64,000 nt of DNA from Copromyces sp. CBS 386.78 (taxonomy: Eukaryota; Ascomycota; Sordariomycetes; Sordariales; Sordariaceae). A program made the position numbers and the translations under genes. The DNA is taken from positions 248,001 through 312,000 of the forward strand of contig MU839120.1 of NCBI GenBank assembly GCA_030685235.1, in the 5' to 3' direction. Below the pieces are notes generated by a model that saw only the letters and a program-made list of their open reading frames with translations, had not been told where the DNA came from and ran no database searches. How positions within the stretch are numbered: the first letter of the stretch is position 1; each line of letters starts with the position of its first letter. Below, piece after piece: positions 10,968-21,982 of the stretch.

Positions 10968-13140
10968 TTATTGCCACAAAAACCTCGAATTCCTCCTCAT
11001 CTCATTCCCATCCGGCGCACCCGCCTGCGTCGACGTGCTAGCCGTCGCCGTGGCCGCCTCGACCGTCCAAGGCTCCCGTGGTAGGTCGTGTCTTGCGGGA
11101 GTGAGAGCGGGAGCATATTCTGATTCAGGGGTAGCTGCTTGAAGAGGAGATAACATCGGAGATGGAGAGGGATGATGATGGTGAGGAAGACGGGGAGGAG
11201 GGGTGTGGTGGTAATGCTGCTGCTGATGTTGTAGGATTGAAGACGCTGAGGATGCTGATGGTACAGGTGAGCCAGGTTCCTCGCTTGGTTGCTGTAGAGC
11301 GCCACGGCAAAAAACCCCGCCTGACTGGGATCGGTATTCCGGCCGTGAGTCGAAGCCGTGTTGTTGTGCTTGTGGCGCGTAAGGATATGCGCCTGGGGTG
11401 TGTTGACGTTGGGCTGATGCAGGACCAGCTCCAGCACCACGACAGGTACACCCGCTTCCACTTCCACTTCCACCAGGGAGCGCTTGTTGTCCAGGGGAAT
11501 ATTCCAGCGGGGACGGTGGCCTTGCCGCCGCCGCGAGAGATCGTCCGCCGTTGTTAGGGTTATAGTATAGCCTGCAGTTTTCGACATCTTGATTTAATGC
11601 CTGACTGTCCCCTCGTCCTGGATATCGACCATCCGCCGCCGGCGGGTGCGCGCCATCTCTCGGGGGGAACCCATGCGCGTAGTTGGCAATATTGCCGTTG
11701 ATGCCCACCAGCGCCCAGGCAAAGACGGCAACATCGCGAATGGACCGCATCAGCTGGTCCATCGGCGGGCCACCGGCTGCCCTCACGTTTTCTTTAAGCG
11801 GCATGTGCTGGGGTAATAAGGGGGGTCTGAATATGTGTATGAGTTCTGGTGGCACAGAAGGCTCAATTGGACGGAGACCCCATGGCGCAGCGAAGAGGCC
11901 GTTCTTGTAAGTGAAAACTGGTACTGGTTGAGGTACGTGCTCGGGCGCCTGTGGCCGCGCTCTCCGGAGCACCACGACAAGCCCGTCCGAAGTACAAGAC
12001 ACAACTGCCTCCAGCTCAAAACTGGAGGGTCGACGGTCTCTGTCTCTTTCCCTCGCTTCGCCCCTTCCGTCCCCTGACCCTGACGGCTTGTCGTCAATAT
12101 CCATCTGGTCATCGTCCTGTCTGACGACCTTGCCTTTTGAACCTTTAGCCCTGCTTCCCAAATACTCCACCTCATCGTCGTCCTCGTCATTTTCCGCATC
12201 TGAATCTTCCTCATCTTCGTCCTCGTCCTCCTCTTCATCCTCGTTTTCACCATCTGTGCCTATGCGTGGATCCCGAAACCAAAAGCGAAGGTATGCAATC
12301 GACTCATTGGCCTTTGCACTCTCCAACACCTGAATAGCCTCCTGCAAGCAATTCTCCTGAATACACTCGTAGAACGGCTTATCCTTAATCTCCTCTGGGC
12401 TTATACCAAGGATAGCCTCGACTGCGTTGGTGGCGAACATGATGCTGAGGTTCCGAGTGAAGCGGTTGAGGATGAGCGCTGCACGAGGTTCACGGCCGGC
12501 AGGAGGCATTGTGAATTTGGGCGACATGTGCTCGAGCATATGATACCTGGGGTCTCTCGGTGCTGATGAGAATATCCGCTCAATCTGCGGCGCATCCACT
12601 TTTCTCCCTACACGCAAGGGTTAAAACTAGAGTCCATACTAAGGTTTCGGGGGGGAAAACACTTACTCTCGCTCTTCAGACCACCTCGGTAGATACTCGT
12701 GCTCGCCACCAACACATCGTGGACGACAGTAAAACAACATTCGCAGTTAATCCACTTGCCATCTCTCGAGGCGATTCTGGTATAGTGCAGAACAGCTGCC
12801 TTGTCGAGCAGCACGCCCTCCTGATGGACACGGCGGGCTAGTGGCACGTCATCCGGATGAAAGTGGTCAAAGCATGATTTCCCCTTGACCTCGTCTGGAT
12901 GATAGCCAAGAATGTCGAGGATGGAGTCGGACGCGAAAAGGATATTCGCCTCTGCTGTCAGGTCTACAAACAAAAATATTGGGAGTCAGTCAAATCATTG
13001 TCCAGAGTCCCGAAATGCTCGTCATCGGGGGAGTGTGCCCGCCATTTTCTCCGATCCGAGCAATCGAGACAGGGCGAAGGGAAAGGTCAATTGAAGTCCA
13101 ACCCACTGTGAATAGTCATAAACGTCTGCTCGAGATCCAT
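10968..13140 (-). CDS. tandem PAS-domain protein
   Basis: Three exons, in transcript order 13140-13107, 12963-12667 and 12607-10968, join in consistent phase (both introns phase 1, 143 and 59 nt) to give 656 aa. The first PAS domain follows the start almost at once (about residues 8-105), with ILFASDSILDILGYHPDEV, FDHFHPDDVP and RDGKWINCECCF. A second PAS-like domain (about 130-225) contains FATNAVEAILGISPEEI and YLRFWFRDPR. A long Asp/Glu run (about 230-265) and a Pro/His/Gln-rich disordered tail ending RRNSRFLWQ complete it. No GATA finger, kinase or Cys-containing LOV core motif (GRNCRFLQ) was seen, so it is not an obvious white-collar or VIVID photoreceptor. It is probably a fungal sensory or protein-interaction factor. 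The ligand is unknown. Confidence 0.85.
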
Positions 13141-16100
13141 GTTGTAGGCGGGTGCTTAATGCCAGCCGCTCCAACGAGCTGGCCTTGCTTGAGCTTCTGT
13201 AGGTAGGGTGACTACAACGATATCGCCATGCGTGAACGGGGGCAGTCGGGTATGATAGGCAGCTCCAACGCTTGGCTGTGGGGGGATGGAAGCTAGTCTC
13301 AGAGAGATATGCCCAACGAGAGCCAGGTAGGGGAGGGGCACAGGAACTCTGTACCAAGATGGTAGCAAAGTAGTAGGGCGCTTGTCCTCTGTTGCTAGCG
13401 CGGTGTGTGTACCGCGTGAAGGACAAGTAAAGATCCAAGGGCAAACCAAAAGTAACGGGGTTGCAGAGGAGAGAAAGCCCAGGGATGCCCGATGGCAGAT
13501 ATTGGGACGCTCTGGACTTTTGCGAACTGGACCGGGGAACCTGGGACCTAGGAAGTGGGCGAGGAAGAGAGTAGCGTGAGAGAGGGTGAGGGAGAGACAG
13601 AGTAGGGCGAGAGCGACGGCGTACGAGCTGGCTGGAGGACGGCAAATGTTTTCTGACTTTGAGTAACGTCAAGCTAACGGCGGTATAATGGTTGACTTGG
13701 CAGAGTGGTCCAGCTCCTTTGGGATGATGTGTGTAGCAGTAGTCACCACTGACTGGGCAGAACACCGGCCACTGCCTGACCAGTACCTTCAGTATATGAG
13801 TCGACAAGCAGGACAGGACCTGAACGCGTCGGGCCTGTTGTTGTCTATTGTTGTTGAGTTAGCCGGGAAGAGATCCGTATTGTGACAGAGTGACAGAGAG
13901 GCCTAGAGTAGGACAGAGATGGCGCCGTCACGTCGTCTCGTAGGGTGAGTGGTCCTTATCCGTGCTTGTAATGGTTATGTTGTATACAACGGTTACCAGG
14001 ACCGGCACAATGCAGCAGCCGCGCTCTGACCTTTTGGAGGTAATGTTCCACTGCACGGGAATGTCGTCGGTTCGGTGCAGACACAGAGCGAGTCTTGACT
14101 GGTGGTGAGGTCTGGGTGAGGAGGTGGTGACTGCTCCGGTCCAGGGAAGAGCCCAGTTCAAACCGGCTATCTGGCAGGCTAACTCGTGAGTGGGCAATGG
14201 TTGGCTGGCGGGTAGGAGCTTGACGACGGGTCTCAGTCTCTCCAGGGCGACAACGGCCGACGGTTCGGTTCGGAGGTGGGGGAAGAGGGACGCGTCGAGG
14301 GTTGTCAATTCCTCTCGCCGCTGTCTAGACTTGACCGTTACTCAAGGTCAAACCTGTCGAAACCCAAAGCACCCAAGGTGGTGTTTGCTGTGTTGCCCAA
14401 GGAGTTGGCTGTGTTGTATCTCGGAGGATGCAGTGTTTGTTTTTTGTTCGAGTGTTGTTGAATCAGAAACTGGGCATGGGAATGACATGCAGCGGCAAAT
14501 GCTAGGAATGGAGGAATGGCACTGGCAGTTCAATCGGTTCCGCTCAAATGTGTCCTGCTTCCGACGACAGCACACGACGAGATACCGGCAAAAGATTGAT
14601 GTCCCAGAAGGAAAGGAAAAAAGTTAAAGTGCAAGCAAGTCATAAGGTGCAAATGCAATGACGGGCGGGCTGGGAAGCGGAGCGGGCAGGCGGGCACTAA
14701 CACCCACCCCATCTTCGGTTAGGTTGTTGTTAAGGTAGTGTGGGTGGGGCTTTCCATCTTTCTATACCAAGGTACCTCTTGACTACATCTGCACTAACAG
14801 ACTTTGCTATAGCGATATACGCCAAAGAGTTAGCAGTGTTTGTTCACTTGCGGACGGCTGATCAGCGGTACCTAGCTACCTTAGCCTCCTCTAGTTATGC
14901 TTGGCTCGCCAAGGTAGTGTAGTTATTATTGCCCTGTTGCGGATGCGGATTGTTTCTGATCATGTTGACGACTACCTTCTTGTTACTACAGGATGAACCG
15001 CGAAGTGATCTGGACAAGATATCATCATTCGGCTTCGGATGGCCTCTTTTACGTGTTGTCGGATGCTTCGGTACCGGGCTCGCTGTCAACAAGTGGACGT
15101 TACGCAGCGAATTCCACCTCACCTGCCTCTATCCTGCTGTTTTGACCTCCGTAACGGTTCACGGCAAGAGAAAGGAAGAATTTGGTATCATGGAACAGAA
15201 CCGGAGTTGGGCTTCACCGAAGGTAACCTCCACACCTATAAAAGGTCTCTTCAACAATCCGAGCTAGGTCCCGTTCTAATGCATCGTATCGGAGGTCTTC
15301 CGTGTGAATTCCATTCCACTTCGGCGCCTTCTCCGGTTGTCCTCTCTTCCTATCACGAAGCCATATTTCTCTAGGAGTTGAGGAGACCAGGGAATGTACT
15401 TCGCCAGTCTAAAATGCTGGGCATTAATTTAGCACGTCTTTTTAGAGAGTTCCGTCGACCCCAGTTCCCGCAACGCACGGCACTTATTTGCCTGCCCCGA
15501 GGACAATGACAAGGATGAGAACATGAACACCACATACAGGTATAGGTACAACAACAAACATGAGTTGTGTGAGTCGTTAGAGTCGGTAAGACCGGCCAGA
15601 GAAGGTGAGGTGACTCTGAGACCATGACACGTACAAGTCGTCGGTCGGGGCAGGCAATAGATCACCGAACGATCGAGTTGAACCGTAAAAGGGCAGGGAA
15701 GGCAAAGCAGAACACAACAACGACAGGGATGAGACCCGAAGATGAATTTCAGTTGGTCGACCCTGGCCACTGTGCCACGACAAGGACGGGGATCCAACTC
15801 ACAGTTCGGGGCAGGCAACAAAATGTAATCTAAAGGGCAGGCAGGCAGGCAGAACACGTCGACGACAAGGGCAACGACAACAATGATGGCGAAGAGACGG
15901 CACTGTATCACTTGTACGACGTGAACTGGACAATCTCACAGGTTAGAATGGGCGCGGGGGAGGCAGGTGATCTTAGCGACCCCTTTCGTTACTGTTGTGA
16001 CACATACCACGTTGAGACTCGAAGAGAGTGAGTGTCCATGTCCAAAGTAAAGAGCAGTGTTGCTCACTTGTTGTAAACGCCGTGGCTCTTTTTTGATCTA

Positions 16101-16214
16101 TATCCAAGATCGAGGAGATAATATACATCTAATAAACATCATATACATTATCCTTCCTCACTTCTAGGTTCTAGGTTTAGTACAATGATACAAGCTAGAA
16201 ATGATGCGCGCCGA
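13141..16214. other. 3-kb gene-free region upstream of the PAS gene
   Basis: No supported gene. A 261-codon minus-strand frame (13807-13022) covers the first exon of the PAS gene in another frame, and its translation has no domain or plausible fungal codon pattern. The stretch probably holds a long PAS promoter and leader plus the 3' untranslated region of the 16215 gene. A GGCA tandem lies near 15837-15852. Confidence 0.5.
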
Positions 16215-18623
16215 CTACCAAAGAGAAGTGACATTAACAAGCATCATCCTCTCCGTCCTCAGATCCAGCATCTCCCTCTTATGCCACGTCCTCACAAACC
16301 TCCTGGCCTCGCTCACGTCCGCAAACGAGACCACGAACCGTGAAAAGCCGTGCATCTCCCCTTCGTCCATCTGCCCGCCCGAGAACTCATCAAACTCGTG
16401 CTCGATCCTGTGCTCGTTGAACTTGCTGAACTTGATGGTGGACAGCGTGGACAAGATGGGCTTGATTGCTGGATCCTTTTCGTCCTTCTCCTGCTCTGTC
16501 TTGGTCGTTTTTTTCGTCGTCATCGCCGCTGGTACATCCTCCTCCTGGAGCAACTGCCACGGGTAGTTGCGCGCCTCGGCGTCGATTTCGATGGCGGTGC
16601 GCAAGCCACGGACGGTCATTTTGGTGCCGACGAGGTATACTAGCACGCTGCTTCTGCTGTGCTCTATCTGTGGGTCTTGGGCGTAGTTGATGAGGTCCTT
16701 GGGAGGCGCGGCTACAAAGGAGGCTGTTCCGCTACGCTTAGGTTTTGGTTGTGAGAGAAGCTGCTGAGGCCGCAGGCCCTTGCTTGCCTCCCGGATGTTC
16801 TCGAATTCAAGGATGTTGTCTCTGGTAAAGATTTGGTAATGGAGGGGCGCTGTAGGAGGCAATAACGTGTAGCGAGCAGCGTCCAGGCCGTCGTCCCGCC
16901 ACTTCCAATCCGGACTGCCGAGGCCACCCTCCTGCTGTTCATCCACGTCCGGAAGCTCGCCGGCACTTTCCTCCACAACTTCTGAGCCTTCTGACTTCCC
17001 AGCAGGTTGAGCCGGTGTTGGTGTGTTCGCGGTCTTCTGTCGCCATTCCTTTGGCAAAGCCTGACGCGACTTGTTATGCAAGCGTTCCAAAACGGCTATG
17101 TATGCTCGGGCATTGGACTCGTTGTCAAAGAAGAGGAAATAGCAGCCTTGTGGTTCGTGTGTGGTTCGGGATCTGGATTGGACAACTGGTCAGATGGAGG
17201 ATTCAATGTCAGTCCTGAGAAATCGAAGATGGCGCCAAGAGACCCAAGACGCTGCAGTAAATAACAGGAGTCTTGCGAACGTACCTTTGACAAGGCCATA
17301 AGTCCACCCGTCCACATGCTGGCCATGACCGGCAATGTGACGGAAGTCGGACTCTAGAAGGGACCGGGAGACACAGTTGAGCACAATGATTGCTGGACCG
17401 CCGTCCTCGTTGCTCTGCTCGACTGCGCGCTTTTCCGTCACATCGACTGAAGATACCAGAGTGTCCAGCTCTTCCCTAGGTTGACGAAAAACAGTCCCAT
17501 GGCGGGGTTCCATCTTTATAGGCCCTGAAAAGCCCGTTTCCTCGAGTCTTCTCAACTCCTCCTCGCTCTCCACCTTGTCAGGTTCATAGGTTTTCTTGAC
17601 GCGCATTTTGGGGGGCTTTAGTGGTGCTGACTGGGCGGTGGTGGCTTCGGAATTGGATCGCTCGGATGTGAAATCCTTAAACCATGCTTGGAGCTCGCCT
17701 GCTGAAGGAAACGCCTCGTCCGAGCCGGTCTCTGTATCCTTGTTGGCTTCGGGGGCTTCGGCGCTCCTCCTTTTCCGCTTGGGGTTTTGCGACGGAGAAG
17801 TAGCCCATGCTGGCTGTTTAGCTGACGTAGGGCCTGACCGAGAATCTGCAGGCCTCCCTGCAAGGAAGTTTTCTTTTCGCCCATTAACAGAACCTGCTGC
17901 TGGACGGGCCTGTAGGTGACGTTCTTCTTGTTTTCCCAAGCCGGCAACAACTCGTCGTACTCCTGTTTTCTCAATGGGGTGTTTGGCTAGGTGGCGAGTA
18001 ATTCGTACGGTTCCCGGAGGGACCTGTAGCTCAGGTACTTCTTCCAACACGTTGATACTTTCTGGTGAGGATCGAGCGGTTCGGACGATCGGACGGGGTT
18101 GTTGCTCGGACTCTTCTTTTCTTGGGGGAGGAGATTGCAAAAATGGGCCGGCTCGTTGCTCGGATTTTTCTCTCTTCGGGGGAGGAGATCGCAAAAATGG
18201 GCCTGTTTGTTGCCCTGACTCTTCTTTTTGCCCGTCCGCGCTTCTTTCCCGGTCTACCACCTTATGATTCCTTTCTGAGTCAAAGGTAACTCTTCGTATC
18301 ATCGGACGATCGGAGTGAACAATTCGTACTAGCGGACGTTCGGAATCAACAAATCGTGCTAGCGGACGCGACTTTTGCTGGCTCTTCTCATCGGAGGTCT
18401 TTCTGTGGGCGCGTCCACCCTTGGCAGTTTGAGAAAGCCTATACGCGAGGTCTCTGTTTCCAGTCTTGATGGCCGTAACAATCTTGTCCTCGAGCCTTTT
18501 GCCTCTGCATCGGATCGCAGACGTGGAGAAGGCGATGGAGGGGGTGGTCGCGGATCGGGCAGTTGGCAGTCTCACGCATGACCGGTTGAAGGGCTGCGAC
18601 AACTGCAGTCCTCTCGGCAGCAT
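16215..18623 (-). CDS. predicted mitochondrial protein with RRM-like segment
   Basis: Two exons, 18623-17285 and 17185-16215, join at a 99-nt phase-1 intron (CTGAC branch, CAG acceptor) to give 769 aa. The in-frame TTG just upstream is not used; the ATG at 18623 is the first. Residues 1-45 are Arg/Ser/Thr-rich without acidic residues, typical of a mitochondrial presequence. A long basic, disordered middle contains two repeat families. The junction region reads HEPQGCYFLFFDNESNARAY, resembling an RRM strand with helix. The C-terminal ~320 residues look folded, with SVLVYLVGTKMTVRGLRTAI and a RFVVSFADVSEARRFVRTWH segment like a second RRM-type strand. I do not recognise the family. A mitochondrial RNA-related role is inferred only. 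Confidence 0.8.
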
Positions 18624-19227
18624 CAAGGTTGTTGACGCCGAGCGTAAACATAAAAGGGAGACGGCAAAAATCGAAGACGGAAGGAAAAGACGTAAAAAGT
18701 GTTGCCCTGGGAATCGTTGGAAATCAGCGACGACGTTGCGTCTGCCGCCGGCAGGTCGAGCCCTAGAGGTAGGTACCTATCCCGGAGCGCTGGACTACCC
18801 ATAACCCTAAGCCTGTTGATAGCTGGATGCAGGTACCTTGCACGTACCCAGTACGTAGAACAAGCGCTATGTCCTGTGGTAAGTACAGGTAGAGGTACGG
18901 GAACTTTCAAAGTGACGTCCGGCCCCACTTAATACCGGTCTTCAAGATCGGAAGCCGTTAAATTCGGAGACAAGAAGCCGCCGCGATGAAGTCCGACTTG
19001 GACAAGAGACACTGACCGAGGCGGTTCCCGGGCCGTCTAACTCTGCTTCCGCTCCGAGTCAAGAACCAAGCTGGGCAGTCCTTGTCGACGGGCCCTCCGA
19101 AAGACCCCACCCAACAAACCCTACAATAAAGTCTGTTAGTCGGGACATCAAAGGTCCACTGCACCGAGGCCAAAGTAAGAAGAGACAGTGAACTGTTCTC
19201 ATCCGGATCTCAACACACACACACGCC
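18624..19227. promoter_or_regulatory. divergent promoter between the mitochondrial gene and AFG2
   Basis: This 604-bp head-to-head spacer should carry the promoters of both the minus-strand mitochondrial protein and plus-strand AFG2. No specific control site could be assigned. Confidence 0.5.
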
Positions 19228-21630
19228 ATGGGGACAAAATCTCTCGAGTTCAAGGTGCGCAAGTTGCAGGCCAACAGCACCACTGAAAAGGACCTTGCAA
19301 AAAAACAACCATCGCGAGTCTATGTCAACGAGGAAGCTCTGCTTGAGCTGACGGGCTCCAAAGACGGAGGACGGGCCATTACCATTGAGAAGATCGACAA
19401 GAATTCTTCTGACGACCAAGCCCTGCGACGAGAGGCAACCCTATGGAAATCGCCAGAGAGGATAGACAAGGCCAGCATCCAGCTGTATGACGCCTTCAGA
19501 GAGGTCTGCGGCTACCAGACTGGAGTTCAGGTCAAGGTCACAGTCCAGGACGGGAAGCTTCCCGAAGCCGAAGACGTCGTCCTTGAACAAATACCTCCCG
19601 AGAATGCTGGCAAAGATGCAGAGACTGCCGGACCTATCGACCCGTCCGAAATACCCGGCTGGGAGTTCTTCCTTGCCGGAAGGCTTTCTATGATCGAGCA
19701 CGTCCACGCCGGTTTGACGTTCAAGAACCTCTATGCTAGGGGTCCGCAGAGGTCGTTCGTGGTGGCTTCGGTAAATGGCCGACCAACTGGCAACGCGCGC
19801 TATTTGGATGGCAAGACAAAAGTCAGCATAGGGGCGCCTTCGCCCGCTGGCCAGGTGGACGGCGTACCCCAGGAAAAGCTGGAAGTGACGGGTGTTCGTG
19901 GACTGGACACCCAGATTGAGAAACTCAACGACCTGCTGTCTCAGTTTACCGATCCCTGGGTCTTTAAGGGCAAGCCCAGGTATCGCGGTATCGTCATCCA
20001 CGGTGGTCACGGCACGGGCAAGAGCATGCTTCTAAACACCATTGCAGCCACTGGGTGGGGTACAGTCTACCGCATCCAGCCCAAGGACAAGCTGGCCGAA
20101 ATCCAGGACATGTTCCAGAAAGCCAGGCTTGAGCAGCCCAGTATCATCCTGATCGACCAGCTCGAGAGGCTCATCGACAAGGAGCGGAACAACCGCACAT
20201 CCGTGATCCAGGCCCTCTGTGAGGCGCTGGATACCTTGGGCGCAGATGCCCAGGAAACAGGCGAGATTCCCAAGGTGGCCGTCGTCGTTAGTTGCCTGGA
20301 CTACACAACCGACGTCCCCGAGGATCTCAAAGATCCCGGCAGGCTCACCGGTGAGATCTACCTACCGCTTCCTGACGTTGACGGCCGCAAAGAGATTCTC
20401 GCCTCTTTCAACCTGCGGGTGGCGCCCGAGGAAGAAGACGCCCTGCTCCGCAGCCTCAGCGAGCGCACGCATGCCTACAACGGCAAGGACCTCCGACGTT
20501 TGGTGGACGAAGCCGAGTTCATAGCAAGGACGCGGATCAACAGGACAAAGAGGGAAACAACAACAGCACCATCAACCAAGGATTCGGTTAACCATGATAG
20601 TCAACCCGCAGCAACAGAAGAAGTCGCATCTCTCATGAATTCCCTACAACTCTCCGACGGCGACGCCACCACCACCACCACTACAGAGTACTTCCTCCCA
20701 GCCGACTACGAAGAAGCCCTCCGCCTCGTCCGCCCCTCAGCAATGCACGACGTAAACCTCAAGCCTCCCCCCATCCACTGGTCCGACATAGGCGGGCAAG
20801 CCTCCGTCAAGGTATCTCTCCGTCGGGCCGTCCGTATGTCCACCGAACCAAGCCACGTGCTATCTCGCTTCTTCGCCCGCCCTCCCAAAGGATTTTTGCT
20901 TTACGGACCACCGGGTTGCTCCAAAACCATGGCTGCACAAGCGATGGCCACCGAGTCTGGACTTAATTTCTTCGCGGTGAAGGGCGCGGAGCTGCTGAAT
21001 ATGTATGTTGGAGAGTCGGAGAGGGCGGTGAGGAGACTGTTTCAGAGGGCGAGGGAGGTGGCGCCTAGTATGATCTTTTTTGATGAGATTGATAGTATTG
21101 CGGGGCAGCGGAGTGGGTTTGGACACGGAGGTTCGTCGACTTCGGGGGGAAGTTCAAGTGGTTTGAACGTTCTGACGACTTTGCTCAACGAGATGGACGG
21201 CTTCGAGGCTTTAACTGGCGTGGTGGTGCTTGCTGCAACCAACAGGCCGCAGGCGCTTGATCCGGCGTTGCTTCGTCCAGGTCGCTTTGATGAGCTTATT
21301 TATGTTAGTCCGCCAGATGAGGAGGCAAGGGCGGCGATTTTCAGGAACGAGGCGGAGAAGAGGCAGATGTTGATTGGCGAGGAGGAGATTGAAAGGTTGG
21401 CGACTATCACGGATGGGTTCTCGGGCGCGGAGATTAAGGGCATTTGCGCGGTGGCGGGCACGAGGGCGTATGATCGGTATCTTAAGCTGGATTCTCCGAT
21501 TGAGGAAGATACGCCGGTGGGCATCACGATGGAGGATCTGGAGATGGCGGCTAAGGGGATGATGAGGCAGATTACGCCGGAGATGATTAGGGGCTTTGAG
21601 CAGTGGGAGAAGCAGTTTAGGAGGTATTAG
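19228..21630 (+). CDS. afg2: AFG2/DRG1 type II AAA+ ATPase, 60S ribosome maturation
   Basis: This intron-less gene encodes 800 aa, close to the yeast protein. DRG1/AFG2 strips Rlp24 from cytoplasmic pre-60S particles so that late maturation can begin. An N-domain (about 1-220) precedes two AAA+ modules. D1 has Walker A GGHGTGKS (259-266) and a Walker B reading IILIDQLERL, where the usual catalytic Glu is Gln311. D2 has the subfamily Walker A GPPGCSKT (560-567), Walker B MIFFDEID (Asp619, Glu620), LAATNRPQALDPALLRPGRFD, and a sensor-2 region with DGFSGAEIKGIC. The GPPGCSKT loop separates this from CDC48. The altered D1 suggests that D1 binds but poorly hydrolyses ATP here. Function is inferred from family. 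Confidence 0.95.
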   Translation: MGTKSLEFKVRKLQANSTTEKDLAKKQPSRVYVNEEALLELTGSKDGGRAITIEKIDKNSSDDQALRREATLWKSPERIDKASIQLYDAFREVCGYQTGVQVKVTVQDGKLPEAEDVVLEQIPPENAGKDAETAGPIDPSEIPGWEFFLAGRLSMIEHVHAGLTFKNLYARGPQRSFVVASVNGRPTGNARYLDGKTKVSIGAPSPAGQVDGVPQEKLEVTGVRGLDTQIEKLNDLLSQFTDPWVFKGKPRYRGIVIHGGHGTGKSMLLNTIAATGWGTVYRIQPKDKLAEIQDMFQKARLEQPSIILIDQLERLIDKERNNRTSVIQALCEALDTLGADAQETGEIPKVAVVVSCLDYTTDVPEDLKDPGRLTGEIYLPLPDVDGRKEILASFNLRVAPEEEDALLRSLSERTHAYNGKDLRRLVDEAEFIARTRINRTKRETTTAPSTKDSVNHDSQPAATEEVASLMNSLQLSDGDATTTTTTEYFLPADYEEALRLVRPSAMHDVNLKPPPIHWSDIGGQASVKVSLRRAVRMSTEPSHVLSRFFARPPKGFLLYGPPGCSKTMAAQAMATESGLNFFAVKGAELLNMYVGESERAVRRLFQRAREVAPSMIFFDEIDSIAGQRSGFGHGGSSTSGGSSSGLNVLTTLLNEMDGFEALTGVVVLAATNRPQALDPALLRPGRFDELIYVSPPDEEARAAIFRNEAEKRQMLIGEEEIERLATITDGFSGAEIKGICAVAGTRAYDRYLKLDSPIEEDTPVGITMEDLEMAAKGMMRQITPEMIRGFEQWEKQFRRY

Positions 21631-21982
21631 AGAAGAAATTTGTGAAGAGGGAAAACTGATATTATAGAGGAAAGTGCTAGAGAAAAATGAAATTTAAGCG
21701 ATGGAGTTGGATGTCACATTGAAGACTATCTACAACCTTTCATGTTGTCCAGTCGTGTGTCCCAGATACTCAGGATTGTCACAAAGTAGAATTTTTAGTT
21801 AACTCACGATAGTGAAACCAGCTGAGCCTCTTTGGTCTAAACCTCGTTGATAGTTGGATTGGATATTCTCTTCTAAACCCTGATTTCCTTTCTAGCCACT
21901 ATGCTAATGGTAGTTATCTCTTCCTTTTGGGTTTACTACGTACGTGGCTTTCCGGGAGACTCCTTGGTAGACTCTTTTTACT
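21631..21982. other. convergent spacer between AFG2 and ARP5
   Basis: Short A/T-rich tail-to-tail spacer that should hold both 3' untranslated regions. No gene was seen. Confidence 0.6.

Noticed and set aside
13022..13807. 261-codon minus-strand open frame
   Set aside because: It reads through the first exon of the PAS gene in a different frame. No domain or coding-style codon bias was seen.
18623..18626. TTG upstream of ATG 18623 as start of the mitochondrial protein
   Set aside because: Nuclear fungal genes start at ATG, and the ATG directly after it gives a normal presequence.
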